From positions 1 through 41,328 of the forward strand of contig NZ_BAFB01000123.1 in assembly GCF_000248075.1 (NCBI RefSeq): a stretch of DNA of 41,328 nucleotides, in the 5' to 3' direction. Source of the DNA: Gordonia otitidis NBRC 100426 (GTDB lineage Bacteria; Actinomycetota; Actinomycetes; Mycobacteriales; Mycobacteriaceae). A program made the translations under genes and the position numbers. This document shows positions 26,614 to 36,650 of this stretch, one piece after another; position 1 is the stretch's first letter; each line of letters begins with the position of its first letter. The notes under the pieces were generated by a model that saw only the letters and a program-made list of their open reading frames with translations, was not told the DNA's origin and did no database searches.

Positions 26614-27345
26614 ATGATCCACTCGCATGCAGAAGGTTCGGTGACGACGATCGAGCTAGATCGTCCGGACAAGCGCAACGCACTCAACGAGGACATGGTC
26701 TCCGGACTCGCCACGGCGTTCGCCGATGCCGTCGACGCGGGCAGTAGGGCCATCGTGGTCACCGGCCGCGGCAGTGTGTTCAGCGCGGGCGCCGACCTGT
26801 CGGGTCCGGTCTACGACCCGGGCTTCCTGGAAAAGCTCATCGCCACGCTCAGGCAGATCGAGTCGGTTCCCGTCCCCGTGATCGCCGCGCTCAACGGTTC
26901 CGCACTCGGCGCGGGACTGCAGTTGGCGATGGCCGCAGACCTGCGCGTCATGGCACCCGACGCCCTCGCGGGTATTCCGGCCGCGAAACTCGGTGTCGCC
27001 GTCGACGAGTGGACCATTCGACGCCTCGTCTCGCTCGTCGGGGCCGGCCAGGCACGCGGCATGCTGATCGGCTGCGATCCGCTCTCCGCCGATCGTGCAC
27101 ACGCGCTCGGGTTCGCCAACCGGATCGGTGACCTCACCGACGCTCAGCACTGGGCAGCCACCATCGCCGAATTCGCCCCGTTGACGCTGCAGCACTACAA
27201 GTTGGTGCTCAACGGCGACGGTGCCCGCGACGAGGCGCCGGCTGACCGCCAGGCCGCGATGCGACGAGCGTGGGAGAGTGCAGACCTCACCGAGGGGCGC
27301 GTCGCGCGCTCCGAGAAGAGAAAGCCGAGATTCACGGGAAAGTAG
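26614..27345 (+). CDS. enoyl-CoA hydratase/isomerase family protein (EchA6-like)
   Basis: A 243-residue crotonase-fold protein. Seen: VTTIELDRPDKRNALNEDMV, the oxyanion-hole segment VFSAGADLSGP, and VIAALNGSALGAGLQLAMAADLRV with the second oxyanion Gly. The first catalytic Glu position of true hydratases (after GGG in the family) is replaced in the segment GIPAAKLGVAVDEWTIRRL, as in M. tuberculosis EchA6 (Rv0905), which acts in long-chain acyl-CoA handling for mycolate synthesis rather than as a hydratase. The gene position, upstream of the MBL-ctpE block as in Rv0905-Rv0908, supports EchA6 orthology, but NCS1, xdhC and tetR intervene. Leaderless start at 26614. Confidence 0.9.
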   Translation: MIHSHAEGSVTTIELDRPDKRNALNEDMVSGLATAFADAVDAGSRAIVVTGRGSVFSAGADLSGPVYDPGFLEKLIATLRQIESVPVPVIAALNGSALGAGLQLAMAADLRVMAPDALAGIPAAKLGVAVDEWTIRRLVSLVGAGQARGMLIGCDPLSADRAHALGFANRIGDLTDAQHWAATIAEFAPLTLQHYKLVLNGDGARDEAPADRQAAMRRAWESADLTEGRVARSEKRKPRFTGK

Positions 27346-27376
27346 ATCGGACAACACGTTTCGCCAACAGGGGCGA

Positions 27377-27410
27377 CCTCCGCACGGTGCACGAAGTCGT
27401 GCCGCGGAGG
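27377..27410 (+). terminator. hairpin downstream of hydratase gene
   Basis: CCTCCGC (27377-27383) pairs with GCGGAGG (27404-27410); the inner ACG/CGT continues the stem after a small bulge. Located 32 nt beyond the hydratase stop. Confidence 0.5.
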
Positions 27411-27438
27411 CGTTCTGCGTGTGATGTCTAGTTTTCCT

Positions 27439-27471
27439 GCGTGAAACATTCCGAGTAACTCACCGAAACAT
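27439..27471 (+). promoter_or_regulatory. possible GlnR-like sites upstream of NCS1 gene
   Basis: Three AAC-ending half-sites (GAAAC, GTAAC, GAAAC) occur 11-12 bp apart in the region before the transporter. GlnR sites in actinobacteria have GTnAC/GAAAC halves at similar but not identical spacing, so this is only a weak hint of nitrogen control. Confidence 0.2.
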
Positions 27472-27521
27472 GGCGTCCGTACGTTGGGCCGGTCTGTAAC
27501 TCGGATCACGCAGGAGGGCCG

Positions 27522-29348
27522 ATGGCCACCGATAAGCATCACGAACCCGTCGGCGAGGTCGCCGACGAGGTCGGCGAGATTGAGAACGCCGAACACAGCA
27601 TCATCGCCACAGGCGCGCAGGCCGCGGCCATGCGTGAAACCCTGGAGGACTACACACTTCGTTTCGCCCCCCGCAGCTACCGTAAGTGGGGACCGGGCGT
27701 CGTCGCCATCTCCGCGCTCGGTGGCATCGCCTACCTCGCCGACTTCGCGATCGGCGCCAACATCGGCATCGCCAACGGAACCGGAAATGCCCTGTGGGGC
27801 ATCCTGTTCTTCGCCGTGGTCATCGTGGTCACCGGTTACCCGCTTGCCTTCTACGCGGCGCGGTACAACATCGATCTCGACCTCATCACGCGCGGAAGCG
27901 GTTTCGGCTACTACGGCTCAGTGCTGACGAATGTCATCTTCGCGTCGTTCACCTTCATCTTCTTCGCCCTCGAGGGCTCGATCATGGCGCAGGGCCTCGA
28001 GCTGGGGCTGCACATTCCGCTGTGGATCGGCTATCTGCTCTCCTCGGTGCTGATCATCCCGCTCGTGATCTACGGCATGAACACCCTTGCGAAACTGCAG
28101 GTGTGGACCACCCCGCTGTGGCTGGTCATGATGGTGCTGCCGTTCATCTATCTGGTCATCAAGCACCCGTCGGCCATCGGCGACTTCTTCGCATTCAGCG
28201 GTGTCGACGGTGACGGTAACCCGGCGGGCAAGGGCGTCAGCTTCGCGGGCACGATGCTTGCCGCCGGTGTCTGTCTGTCCCTCATCGCGCAGATCGCCGA
28301 GCAGGTCGACTACCTGCGCTTCATGCCGCCCCGCACCCCCGACAACAAGCGGAAGTGGTGGGCCGCAACGCTCATCGCCGGTCCGGGCTGGGTGTTCTTC
28401 GGTGCTCTCAAGCAGATCGTGGGCCTGTTCCTCGCCGTCTACCTGATCGGCATCAGCGTCGACAATGCAGGCATCGCGAACCAGCCCGTCCATCAGTTCG
28501 TCGAGATCTACCAGGACTTCCTGCCGCACTGGCTCGCCTTGACCCTCGCCGTCATCCTCGTGGTGATCAGCCAGGTCAAGATCAATGTGACCAATGCCTA
28601 CTCGGGCTCGCTGGCATGGACCAATGCGTTCACACGCGTCACCAAGACCTACCCCGGCCGACTGGTCTTCCTGTTCTTCAATGTGATCATCGCGATCATC
28701 CTGATGGAAGCCAACATGTTCAGCTTCCTCAACAACCTGCTGAACTTCTACGCCAACTGCGGTATCGCGTGGATCGCGGTGGTCGCCTCCGACATCGTGA
28801 TCAACAAGTACATCCTGGGCATCTCGCCCAAGCAGCCCGAGTTCCGGCGCGGCATGATCTACAGCGTCAACCCGGTCGGATTCGGTTCGCTCCTGATCTC
28901 GGCGGGTGCGTCGATCCTGGTGTACTTCCATGTGTTCGGCGACGCGATCCAGCCGTACTCGCCGCTGGTGGCGCTGGTGCTCGCGATCGTTCTTCCTCCG
29001 ATCTTCGCGATCGCGACGAAGGGCAAGTACTACCTGCGCCGCGTCGACGACGGCATCGACATCCCGATGTACGACGAACACGGCAACCCCACCGACGAGA
29101 AGCTGCTGTGCTGCGTCACCAACATCGAGTTCGAGCGTCCGGACATGATCGCCTCGGCGGTACCGGGACCGAACGGTGAGAAGCAATACATCAGTTCGCT
29201 TGCGCTCTCGTGCGACAAGACCGGTAAGCATGTGCTGCCCGCACAGGACGTGATGTCGATGACCACCGACATTCCGGCGTCGAGCACCGAGAGTGCGACA
29301 TCGTCGACGTCGGGCACGCCCGCGGAGGCTCCGAAGGAAGACGCGTAG
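27522..29348 (+). CDS. NCS1-family transporter (purine/cytosine permease-like) with long C-terminal tail
   Basis: A 608-residue membrane transporter of the nucleobase-cation-symport-1 family, moving purines, cytosine, allantoin or related compounds with H+ or Na+. About 12 TM segments lie between residues 55 and 500; TLRFAPRSYRKWGPGVV at the start, TRGSGFGYYGSVLTNVIF (TM3, substrate site) and YSGSLAWTNAFTRV are typical. Beyond the last helix a soluble tail of about 115 residues (KYYLRRVDDGIDIPMYDEHGNPTDEKLLCCVTNIEFERPDMI ... LSCDKTGKHVLP) is unusual for the family. ATG 27522 has AGGAGGG upstream. It ends at a terminator shared with xdhC on the other strand, which hints at a purine-catabolism context. 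Confidence 0.9.
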   Translation: MATDKHHEPVGEVADEVGEIENAEHSIIATGAQAAAMRETLEDYTLRFAPRSYRKWGPGVVAISALGGIAYLADFAIGANIGIANGTGNALWGILFFAVVIVVTGYPLAFYAARYNIDLDLITRGSGFGYYGSVLTNVIFASFTFIFFALEGSIMAQGLELGLHIPLWIGYLLSSVLIIPLVIYGMNTLAKLQVWTTPLWLVMMVLPFIYLVIKHPSAIGDFFAFSGVDGDGNPAGKGVSFAGTMLAAGVCLSLIAQIAEQVDYLRFMPPRTPDNKRKWWAATLIAGPGWVFFGALKQIVGLFLAVYLIGISVDNAGIANQPVHQFVEIYQDFLPHWLALTLAVILVVISQVKINVTNAYSGSLAWTNAFTRVTKTYPGRLVFLFFNVIIAIILMEANMFSFLNNLLNFYANCGIAWIAVVASDIVINKYILGISPKQPEFRRGMIYSVNPVGFGSLLISAGASILVYFHVFGDAIQPYSPLVALVLAIVLPPIFAIATKGKYYLRRVDDGIDIPMYDEHGNPTDEKLLCCVTNIEFERPDMIASAVPGPNGEKQYISSLALSCDKTGKHVLPAQDVMSMTTDIPASSTESATSSTSGTPAEAPKEDA

Positions 29349-29371
29349 AACCACTGCGCTGTCGATCAACT

Positions 29372-29413
29372 CGACGTCGGGTCCGCTTCAGCGATGGAGC
29401 GGACCCGACGTCG
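29372..29413. terminator. bidirectional terminator between NCS1 gene and xdhC
   Basis: A perfect 16-bp inverted repeat (29372-29387 with 29398-29413; left arm CGACGTCGGGTCCGCT) with a 10-nt loop. The right arm overlaps the last codons of xdhC. Confidence 0.8.
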
Positions 29414-30479
29414 TGTGCAAGGCTCTCGTCGAGGCGTCGTGACGCTCGGCGATCAGTTGTGCTGCGATCGACACGGCGACCTCGGCAGGTGTGTGTCCAC
29501 CGAGATCGAGTCCGAGCGGCGATCGTAGACGCGCCAACTGTGCTGCGGTGACTCCTGATTCGACGAGTCGCGAGTTGCGATCGGTGACCGTCCTACGTGA
29601 TCCCAGGGCTCCGACGAACCCCACGTCTGTACCAGCGAGGGCAACCCGCAGTGTCGGGACGTCGAACTTGGGATCATGCGTCATCACGCACACTGCAGTG
29701 GTCGCATCGACTGCCCCGGAACGGATTTCGGACTCCAGGTAGCGGTGCGGCCAGTCGACGACTATTTCGTCGGCATCGGGAAAGCGTGCGCGTGTGGCAA
29801 AGACGGGGCGAGCGTCGACGACGGTCACCCGGTAGCCGAGTGCCCGACCGACACCGCACGTCGCCCGCACGAAGTCGTTGGCGCCCACCAGGATAAGCCG
29901 TGGTGGGGCGGCGAAGGTGTGTACGAACGTCCGCGGCCGGGAGCCCTCGAACGGTTCTCCGGGTGGTTCATCGCAGTCGTCGACGCCGATGATTCCGCTC
30001 CGTCCCGACGCGAGCAGATCGGCGACGTCGCGGTCGAGTCGACGCCACGGGGGGCTGGTCGGCGACGTCACGAAGTGCCACTCGGGCGCGGCTGCGAGAG
30101 TTGTCGCCCATGCCACCCGACGGTCGGCTGCGAGGTGTCCGACGAGTTGTTGCACTGCTGGACGACGGAGAGCATCGACCCGTTCGACGAGCACATCGAG
30201 CGTTCCGCCGCAGGTCAGGCCTATTTCGATACCGTCGGCATCGGCGATACCGAAGTGCTCTACGACGGCTTCGCCATCGTCGAGCACGGCGGTGCAGGTG
30301 TGCACCAGCGCAGACTCGACGCATCCACCGGAGATCGACCCGATGACCTCTCCGTCGGCTGTCACGACCATCGCCGCACCGACACCCCGCGGAGTCGGTC
30401 CACTCGTGCTGATGATGCGGGCCAGGGCCACCGGCCCTCGGCTCAGCCCGTCGAGCATCCTCGCCAGCACATCACGCAT
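29388..30479 (-). CDS. XdhC/CoxI-family molybdenum hydroxylase maturation factor
   Basis: A 363-residue XdhC-like protein, the chaperone that sulfurates and inserts molybdenum cofactor in xanthine dehydrogenase or related hydroxylases. N-terminal domain: GPVALARIISTSGPTPRGVGAAMVV and ISGGCVESALV with the conserved Cys, then LTCGGTLDVLVE with the second Cys. The C-terminal Rossmann domain contains LILVGANDFVRATCGVGRALGYRVTVVDARPVFAT, VCVMTHDPKFDVPTL and FVGALGSRRTV. ATG 30479 is used; a TTG at 30515 is possible. No xdhA/xdhB or other molybdo-enzyme subunit is in the window, so the client enzyme must be elsewhere. It follows tetR by 54 nt on the same strand and may share its transcript. Confidence 0.88.
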   Translation of the reverse strand: MRDVLARMLDGLSRGPVALARIISTSGPTPRGVGAAMVVTADGEVIGSISGGCVESALVHTCTAVLDDGEAVVEHFGIADADGIEIGLTCGGTLDVLVERVDALRRPAVQQLVGHLAADRRVAWATTLAAAPEWHFVTSPTSPPWRRLDRDVADLLASGRSGIIGVDDCDEPPGEPFEGSRPRTFVHTFAAPPRLILVGANDFVRATCGVGRALGYRVTVVDARPVFATRARFPDADEIVVDWPHRYLESEIRSGAVDATTAVCVMTHDPKFDVPTLRVALAGTDVGFVGALGSRRTVTDRNSRLVESGVTAAQLARLRSPLGLDLGGHTPAEVAVSIAAQLIAERHDASTRALHTTSGPLHR

Positions 30480-30533
30480 CGTTCCAGTGTCGGCGTCGAT
30501 ACGGCGTTGCGCCAATCGAGACCGGCGGAATAC

Positions 30534-31166
30534 TCAGCGAGGTGCCACGTGTGTCATCACCTCACGCACCAGTGACTCGGTGATCGTGCCCAGCGCGCTG
30601 TCGTCGGCTGTGGACAGGTAGACGAGCGTGATTGCGATGATGTTCGCGATGAAGGCGGGGGCGATCTGCTCCACCGGAGTCCGCCACGCAATCTGCGCAT
30701 GCTCGCCGGCCGCGCGCAGTCCTTGCGCCGTAAGGCCATAGAGGTGCTCGTACATCTGCTTGCCTGCGGGCTGCAATTCCGGATGATTGTGCGCGTAGAT
30801 GCCGAGCGAGATGGTGGCTTGCAGTCGTCCCGGGTCCGCTTTGAGGAGCATGTAGAACGCGTCGAGTTGTTCGAACATCTTCGCTCGCATGGCGTCGACC
30901 CCCGTCGCCGTCGACCCCCCGACCGGCAGCAGCGACTCCAGCATCAACGAAACATCTTCGGGCACAGCCTTTTCCATCACCGCCCAGAGCAGTGCGGTGC
31001 GGCTCTCGAAGACGTAGTGGAAGCTGGCGAGTGGCATTCCCGCGTGTGCGCAGATGCGTCTGGTTGTTGCGCCTTCGACGCCGTGGTCGGCGATCACGCG
31101 ATACGCGGATTCGACCAGTGCTGTGCGTCTGTCGTCGACGGACATCCGAGCCAACGGACCGTTCAC
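30534..31166 (-). CDS. TetR-family transcriptional regulator
   Basis: A 210-residue repressor. The N-terminal HTH is clear (RTALVESAYRVIADHGVEGATTRRICAHAGMPLASFHYVFESRTALLWAVME); the C-terminal ligand domain is helical with no recognisable subgroup signature (ISLGIYAHNHPEL, WRTPVEQIAPAFIANIIAITLVYL). GTG 31166 is used; ATG 31145 is an alternative. Upstream neighbour xdhC lies on the same strand and the MBL-ctpE unit diverges from it, so it may control either. A 13-bp palindrome in the shared upstream region is a candidate site. Confidence 0.9.
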   Translation of the reverse strand: MNGPLARMSVDDRRTALVESAYRVIADHGVEGATTRRICAHAGMPLASFHYVFESRTALLWAVMEKAVPEDVSLMLESLLPVGGSTATGVDAMRAKMFEQLDAFYMLLKADPGRLQATISLGIYAHNHPELQPAGKQMYEHLYGLTAQGLRAAGEHAQIAWRTPVEQIAPAFIANIIAITLVYLSTADDSALGTITESLVREVMTHVAPR

Positions 31167-31261
31167 TCCCCAGTTGAAACGGATAGATGTCCCGAAGCCT
31201 ATCAGTGACGTCGTCGGGTCGACACCGTTTGCTGCGGTCGGTGAATCCGGTGACCAGCGCT

Positions 31262-31274
31262 GACCTCGGAGGTC
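31262..31274. promoter_or_regulatory. 13-bp palindrome in the tetR upstream region
   Basis: GACCTC-G-GAGGTC, a perfect dyad 96 nt upstream of the tetR start and 124 nt before the MBL gene. Candidate TetR operator; nothing else stands out in 31167-31398. Confidence 0.3.
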
Positions 31275-31398
31275 GGGACGGTCTGGTTCCCGTGGATCGC
31301 GTCTGCGGACGATAGTGTGGCGGAATGGTCGCTAGGAGCGTTCGCCCGATGACGGATTCGATGAGCGTTGGCATCCGCGTATGTAGGTTGGTGGTCCG

Positions 31399-32537
31399 AT
31401 GATCGGTCGCCTCGTCGAGACGGGTAACCGCGTCGCCGACACCGCGACCGGGGCGTTGGCCGCGGCGGGCCTTCCCGCGGCCCGTGCGCTCGGTGCCGAC
31501 CGTGACGCGATCGCACCGTTCGTGGCGTCGTCGGATCATCTCGTCGACGGCGTCTTCGCGAATCCTGAGCCGTCGGCATTCGGCGTGTCACCCGACACGA
31601 ATGTGTTCCTCGAGATGGCACGCGGTCCGGGCCGCCCGAGTCGTCCCGTTCTCGTCACGGTGCCCAGGTTCGACGCCGAGGCGGGCGCACTCACCGTGAC
31701 GTGGCTCGGGCACGCGTCGGCACTCGTCGAACTCGACGGCATGCGCATCCTCACCGATCCCGTGTTCAGCGAGCGGTGCTCGCCGACGAAGTTCGTCGGA
31801 CCTGCGCGGATGCACCCGTCACCCGTCACTGTCGCCGACCTCCCGGTCATCGACGTCGTGCTCCTCAGCCACGACCACTACGACCACCTCGACATGGAGT
31901 CGGTGGTCGCGCTGGCGGCGGCGTCACCCGACGCCGTGTTCGTCGCACCGATCGGTGTGGGCGCCCACCTCCTCTCATGGGGCATTCCGCTGGAGAGAAT
32001 CCTGCAGGCCGACGTCGGTGAGAATGTCTCGGTACGGCGCGGTACGTCGGGCGAGCATGTGGAGTTCTTCTGCGGTCCCGCGCGACATTTCTCCGGACGT
32101 GCGCTGGTCCGCAACATGACCCAGTGGGCCAGTTGGGCAGTCGTGGGGCCGCGCCACCGCTTCTTCTTCTCCGGAGACACCGGTTACACCGAACGATTCG
32201 AAGAACTCGGTGCCGAGCACGGTCCGTTCGACCTGACGCTCATCGCCGTCGGTGCCTACGATCCCGTCTGGCCGGACGTCCACGTGGACCCGGAAGAAGC
32301 TCTCGCCGTGCACAGCATGGTGTCGTCGGCCGCGGGTGCCGATTCCGTGTTCCTCCCCATCCACTGGGGCACGTTCAGTCTGGCCCGGCACTCGTGGGCC
32401 GACCCGATCACCCGCCTACTTCCTGCCGCGCAACGGCAAGGCACCACCGTCGTCGTGCCGCAGCCCGGCGGCACCGTCGACGTCGTCAACCGTGAGGGCA
32501 CGGGCACGCGCACTCCGAACTGGTGGGAGAGGTCCGC

Positions 32538-32541
<4 letters not shown>
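31399..32541 (+). CDS. metallo-beta-lactamase-fold hydrolase (UlaG/NAPE-PLD-like, Rv0906-type)
   Basis: A 380-residue MBL-fold protein. Metal site: HDHYDHLD with His158, His160, Asp162 and His163; the following ligands appear in [24 protein letters not shown] and [43 protein letters not shown] is the standard N-terminal part of the NAPE-PLD/UlaG group, and the first 80 residues are an extra helical leader. M. tuberculosis Rv0906 is the likely counterpart and has been linked to the outer membrane; its substrate is not settled. The gene overlaps ctpE by GTGA (32538-32541), so the two are translationally coupled. A weak TAGGTT lies 9 nt upstream of ATG 31399. Confidence 0.9.
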
Positions 32542-35069
<2,528 letters not shown>

Positions 35070-35177
35070 CCTCGCCGCCTCGATGGTCCTAGACTCGACG
35101 GCACTGTGACGTGGCCGACCGGGCTGCGCGAACCCGACCCGCAGAGCGATGACGCAGAGCGGTGACGAGGAGAAGAC

Positions 35178-35471
35178 ATGGATCTCAAAGGACTCGTGGA
35201 CAAGGCCAAGGAAGCGCTGCGGGGTAACCCGAGCCTGATCGACAAGGGCGGCGACGCCATCGACAAGGCGACCGGTGGCAAGTACGCCGACAAGGTCGAC
35301 AAGGCGCAGGAAGCAGCGCGCAAGGCTGTCGGCGCCGAGGAGGACAAGCCCGCGCAGCAGAACCCGGCCCCGCAGAACCAGAACCCCCAGAGTCCGGCCC
35401 CCCAGAACTCAGCCCCGCAGAACCCGGCGGAACAGAAGCCCACGAACGAGCAGCCCCCGGCCAACGGCTGA
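35178..35471 (+). CDS. Rv0909-like antitoxin family protein
   Basis: A 97-residue, highly charged protein. The first 55 residues (MDLKGLVDKAKEALRGNPSL ... DAIDKATGGKYADKVDKAQEAARKAV) form amphipathic helices of the Rv0909/MT0933 antitoxin family; homologues are about 60 residues, and here an extra Pro/Gln/Asn tail (QQNPAPQNQNPQSPAPQN) of about 40 residues is added. ATG 35178 has GAGGAGA 4 nt upstream. In M. tuberculosis it is paired with the Rv0910 toxin directly downstream; here a strong terminator and mpg come between. The toxin-antitoxin role is reported for the homologue, and is not shown by this sequence. Confidence 0.8.
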   Translation: MDLKGLVDKAKEALRGNPSLIDKGGDAIDKATGGKYADKVDKAQEAARKAVGAEEDKPAQQNPAPQNQNPQSPAPQNSAPQNPAEQKPTNEQPPANG

Positions 35472-35486
35472 GCGTCTTCGAACCAG

Positions 35487-35539
35487 GTTGCGGTTGCGAT
35501 CGGTGTCACCACGGGTGACCGATCGCAACCGCAACTTTT
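35487..35539 (+). terminator. strong rho-independent terminator after the antitoxin gene
   Basis: A perfect 18-bp stem (35487-35504 with 35518-35535; left arm GTTGCGGTTGCGATCGGT), 13-nt loop, then TTTTG. It is the only T-tract terminator in the window and also lies just past the mpg stop. Confidence 0.9.
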
Positions 35540-35554
35540 GTCTCTGCGCTCGCT

Positions 35555-36145
35555 CTAGTCGGCCCGGGGATGACGTCGGTAGGCCGACACCGTCGGATCG
35601 TCGGTGATCCAGTAGCGCCACGCGACGTGGGCATTGCGTCGCACCCCGACGCGCGGACCCGAGCTGATCGCGAGCGGTGTCGACACGGGGCCGTCGATCT
35701 CACCAGGGGTGAGGAGTCGGACGCCGCGTGACCCGACAGCGTCGAGGTCGACGCCGAGATCGGCCATCGTGATCCCGAGCGCCCGGGTCAGATTCCCGGG
35801 GCCGCGAGCGAGTTTCGACGCCGCGATTTGTTCGCCGCGTCGGCGAAGCGCGACGTCGAGGCCGTCGACGACCTCACCCGCACGAAGCAGCACGGCCGAC
35901 GCCTCGCCGTCTGGTCCGGTCACCACGTTGGCGCAGTGATGCCCATGGATGCGGTACACGTACAGCCGCGACGGCGGTCCGTACATGATCTCGGAGCGGG
36001 GCGTGCGGACGTAGGCGTGCGACGCAGGGTCGTGCGGGCCGGCGTAAGCCTCGACCTCGGTGATCCTGATGGTCACGTCGTGTGCGCGCAGAAATCGGCC
36101 CAGTAGGCACCGGGCTGCGGTGGTGACGCTAGGCTGACGAACCAT
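35555..36145 (-). CDS. mpg: 3-methyladenine DNA glycosylase (AAG/Mpg family)
   Basis: A 196-residue base-excision repair glycosylase that removes alkylated purines. Seen: ARCLLGRFL, the catalytic-Glu motif ITEVEAYAGPHDPASHAYVRTPRSEIMYGPPSRLYVYRIHGHHCANVVTGPDGEASAVLLRA, ARGPGNLTRALGI, and the C-terminal SGPRVGVRRNAHVAWRYW...SAYRRH. All blocks of the family are intact. ATG 36145 is chosen because homologues begin about 9 residues before the TAARCLLG segment; the open frame to 36778 lies over the SRPBCC gene and has no family match. The start codon shares the palindrome CCATGG with the start of the divergent gene. Sits between the antitoxin-like and toxin-like genes. Confidence 0.93.
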   Translation of the reverse strand: MVRQPSVTTAARCLLGRFLRAHDVTIRITEVEAYAGPHDPASHAYVRTPRSEIMYGPPSRLYVYRIHGHHCANVVTGPDGEASAVLLRAGEVVDGLDVALRRRGEQIAASKLARGPGNLTRALGITMADLGVDLDAVGSRGVRLLTPGEIDGPVSTPLAISSGPRVGVRRNAHVAWRYWITDDPTVSAYRRHPRAD

Positions 36146-36581
36146 GGCTAAGACGAGCGGCTCCATCGAGGTCGATCTCTCTCCGGAAGATACCTGGTCA
36201 GCAGCATCGGATCTGAGTCGGTACTCGGAGTGGCTGATCCTGCACGACGCCTGGCGCTCGCCGCTTCCCGAGCCGGGTGAACTCGCGAAGGGCACCGAGA
36301 TCTCGTCCGTCGTCATCGTGAAGGGAACCCGGATTCGATTCGACTGGGTCGTCGACGCCTTCGAACCCACCCGCCAGGTCCGGCTCAAGGGCAGTGGCAA
36401 GGGTGGGATCAAAGCAAAACTCGATCTCGCCATTTCTCCCACGGACGCCGGTTCGTCAGTAGTCTTCACTGTTGATCTGGGCGGTCTGCCGTTGATCGGA
36501 CCCGCGGGTAAAGCCGCGGCCATGGCGGTCTCGGGCGACCTGAACAAGTCACTGGCGACGTTTCGTGAGGTGTTTGCGTAG
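36144..36581 (+). CDS. SRPBCC-fold protein (Rv0910 toxin-like)
   Basis: A 145-residue START/Bet v 1-like (polyketide cyclase/dehydrase-type) protein: MAKTSGSIEVDLSPEDTWSAASDLSRYSEWLILHDAWRSPLP at the start, KGTRIRFDWVVDAFEPTRQVRLKGSGKGGIKAKL in the middle, and VFTVDLGGLPLIGPAGKAAA plus a C-terminal helix. It matches Rv0910, described as the toxin partner of Rv0909. No Shine-Dalgarno; TAGGCT 8 nt upstream of ATG 36144 suggests a leaderless transcript. So here the toxin-like gene has its own promoter and is not in an operon with the antitoxin-like gene. Ligand binding by the SRPBCC pocket is possible; function not fixed. Confidence 0.88.
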   Translation: MAKTSGSIEVDLSPEDTWSAASDLSRYSEWLILHDAWRSPLPEPGELAKGTEISSVVIVKGTRIRFDWVVDAFEPTRQVRLKGSGKGGIKAKLDLAISPTDAGSSVVFTVDLGGLPLIGPAGKAAAMAVSGDLNKSLATFREVFA

Positions 36582-36650
36582 CGGCCGGACGGGGTCGGCC
36601 GCACACAGACCCGGCGCGGTGGCGCCGATGACACAGGGGGACGCACGACC

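Noticed and set aside
25212..26683. Longer monooxygenase start at 26683
   Set aside because: The added residues (GWHARRAVDGWHARRAV) come from the 27-bp tandem repeat and precede a good leaderless promoter.
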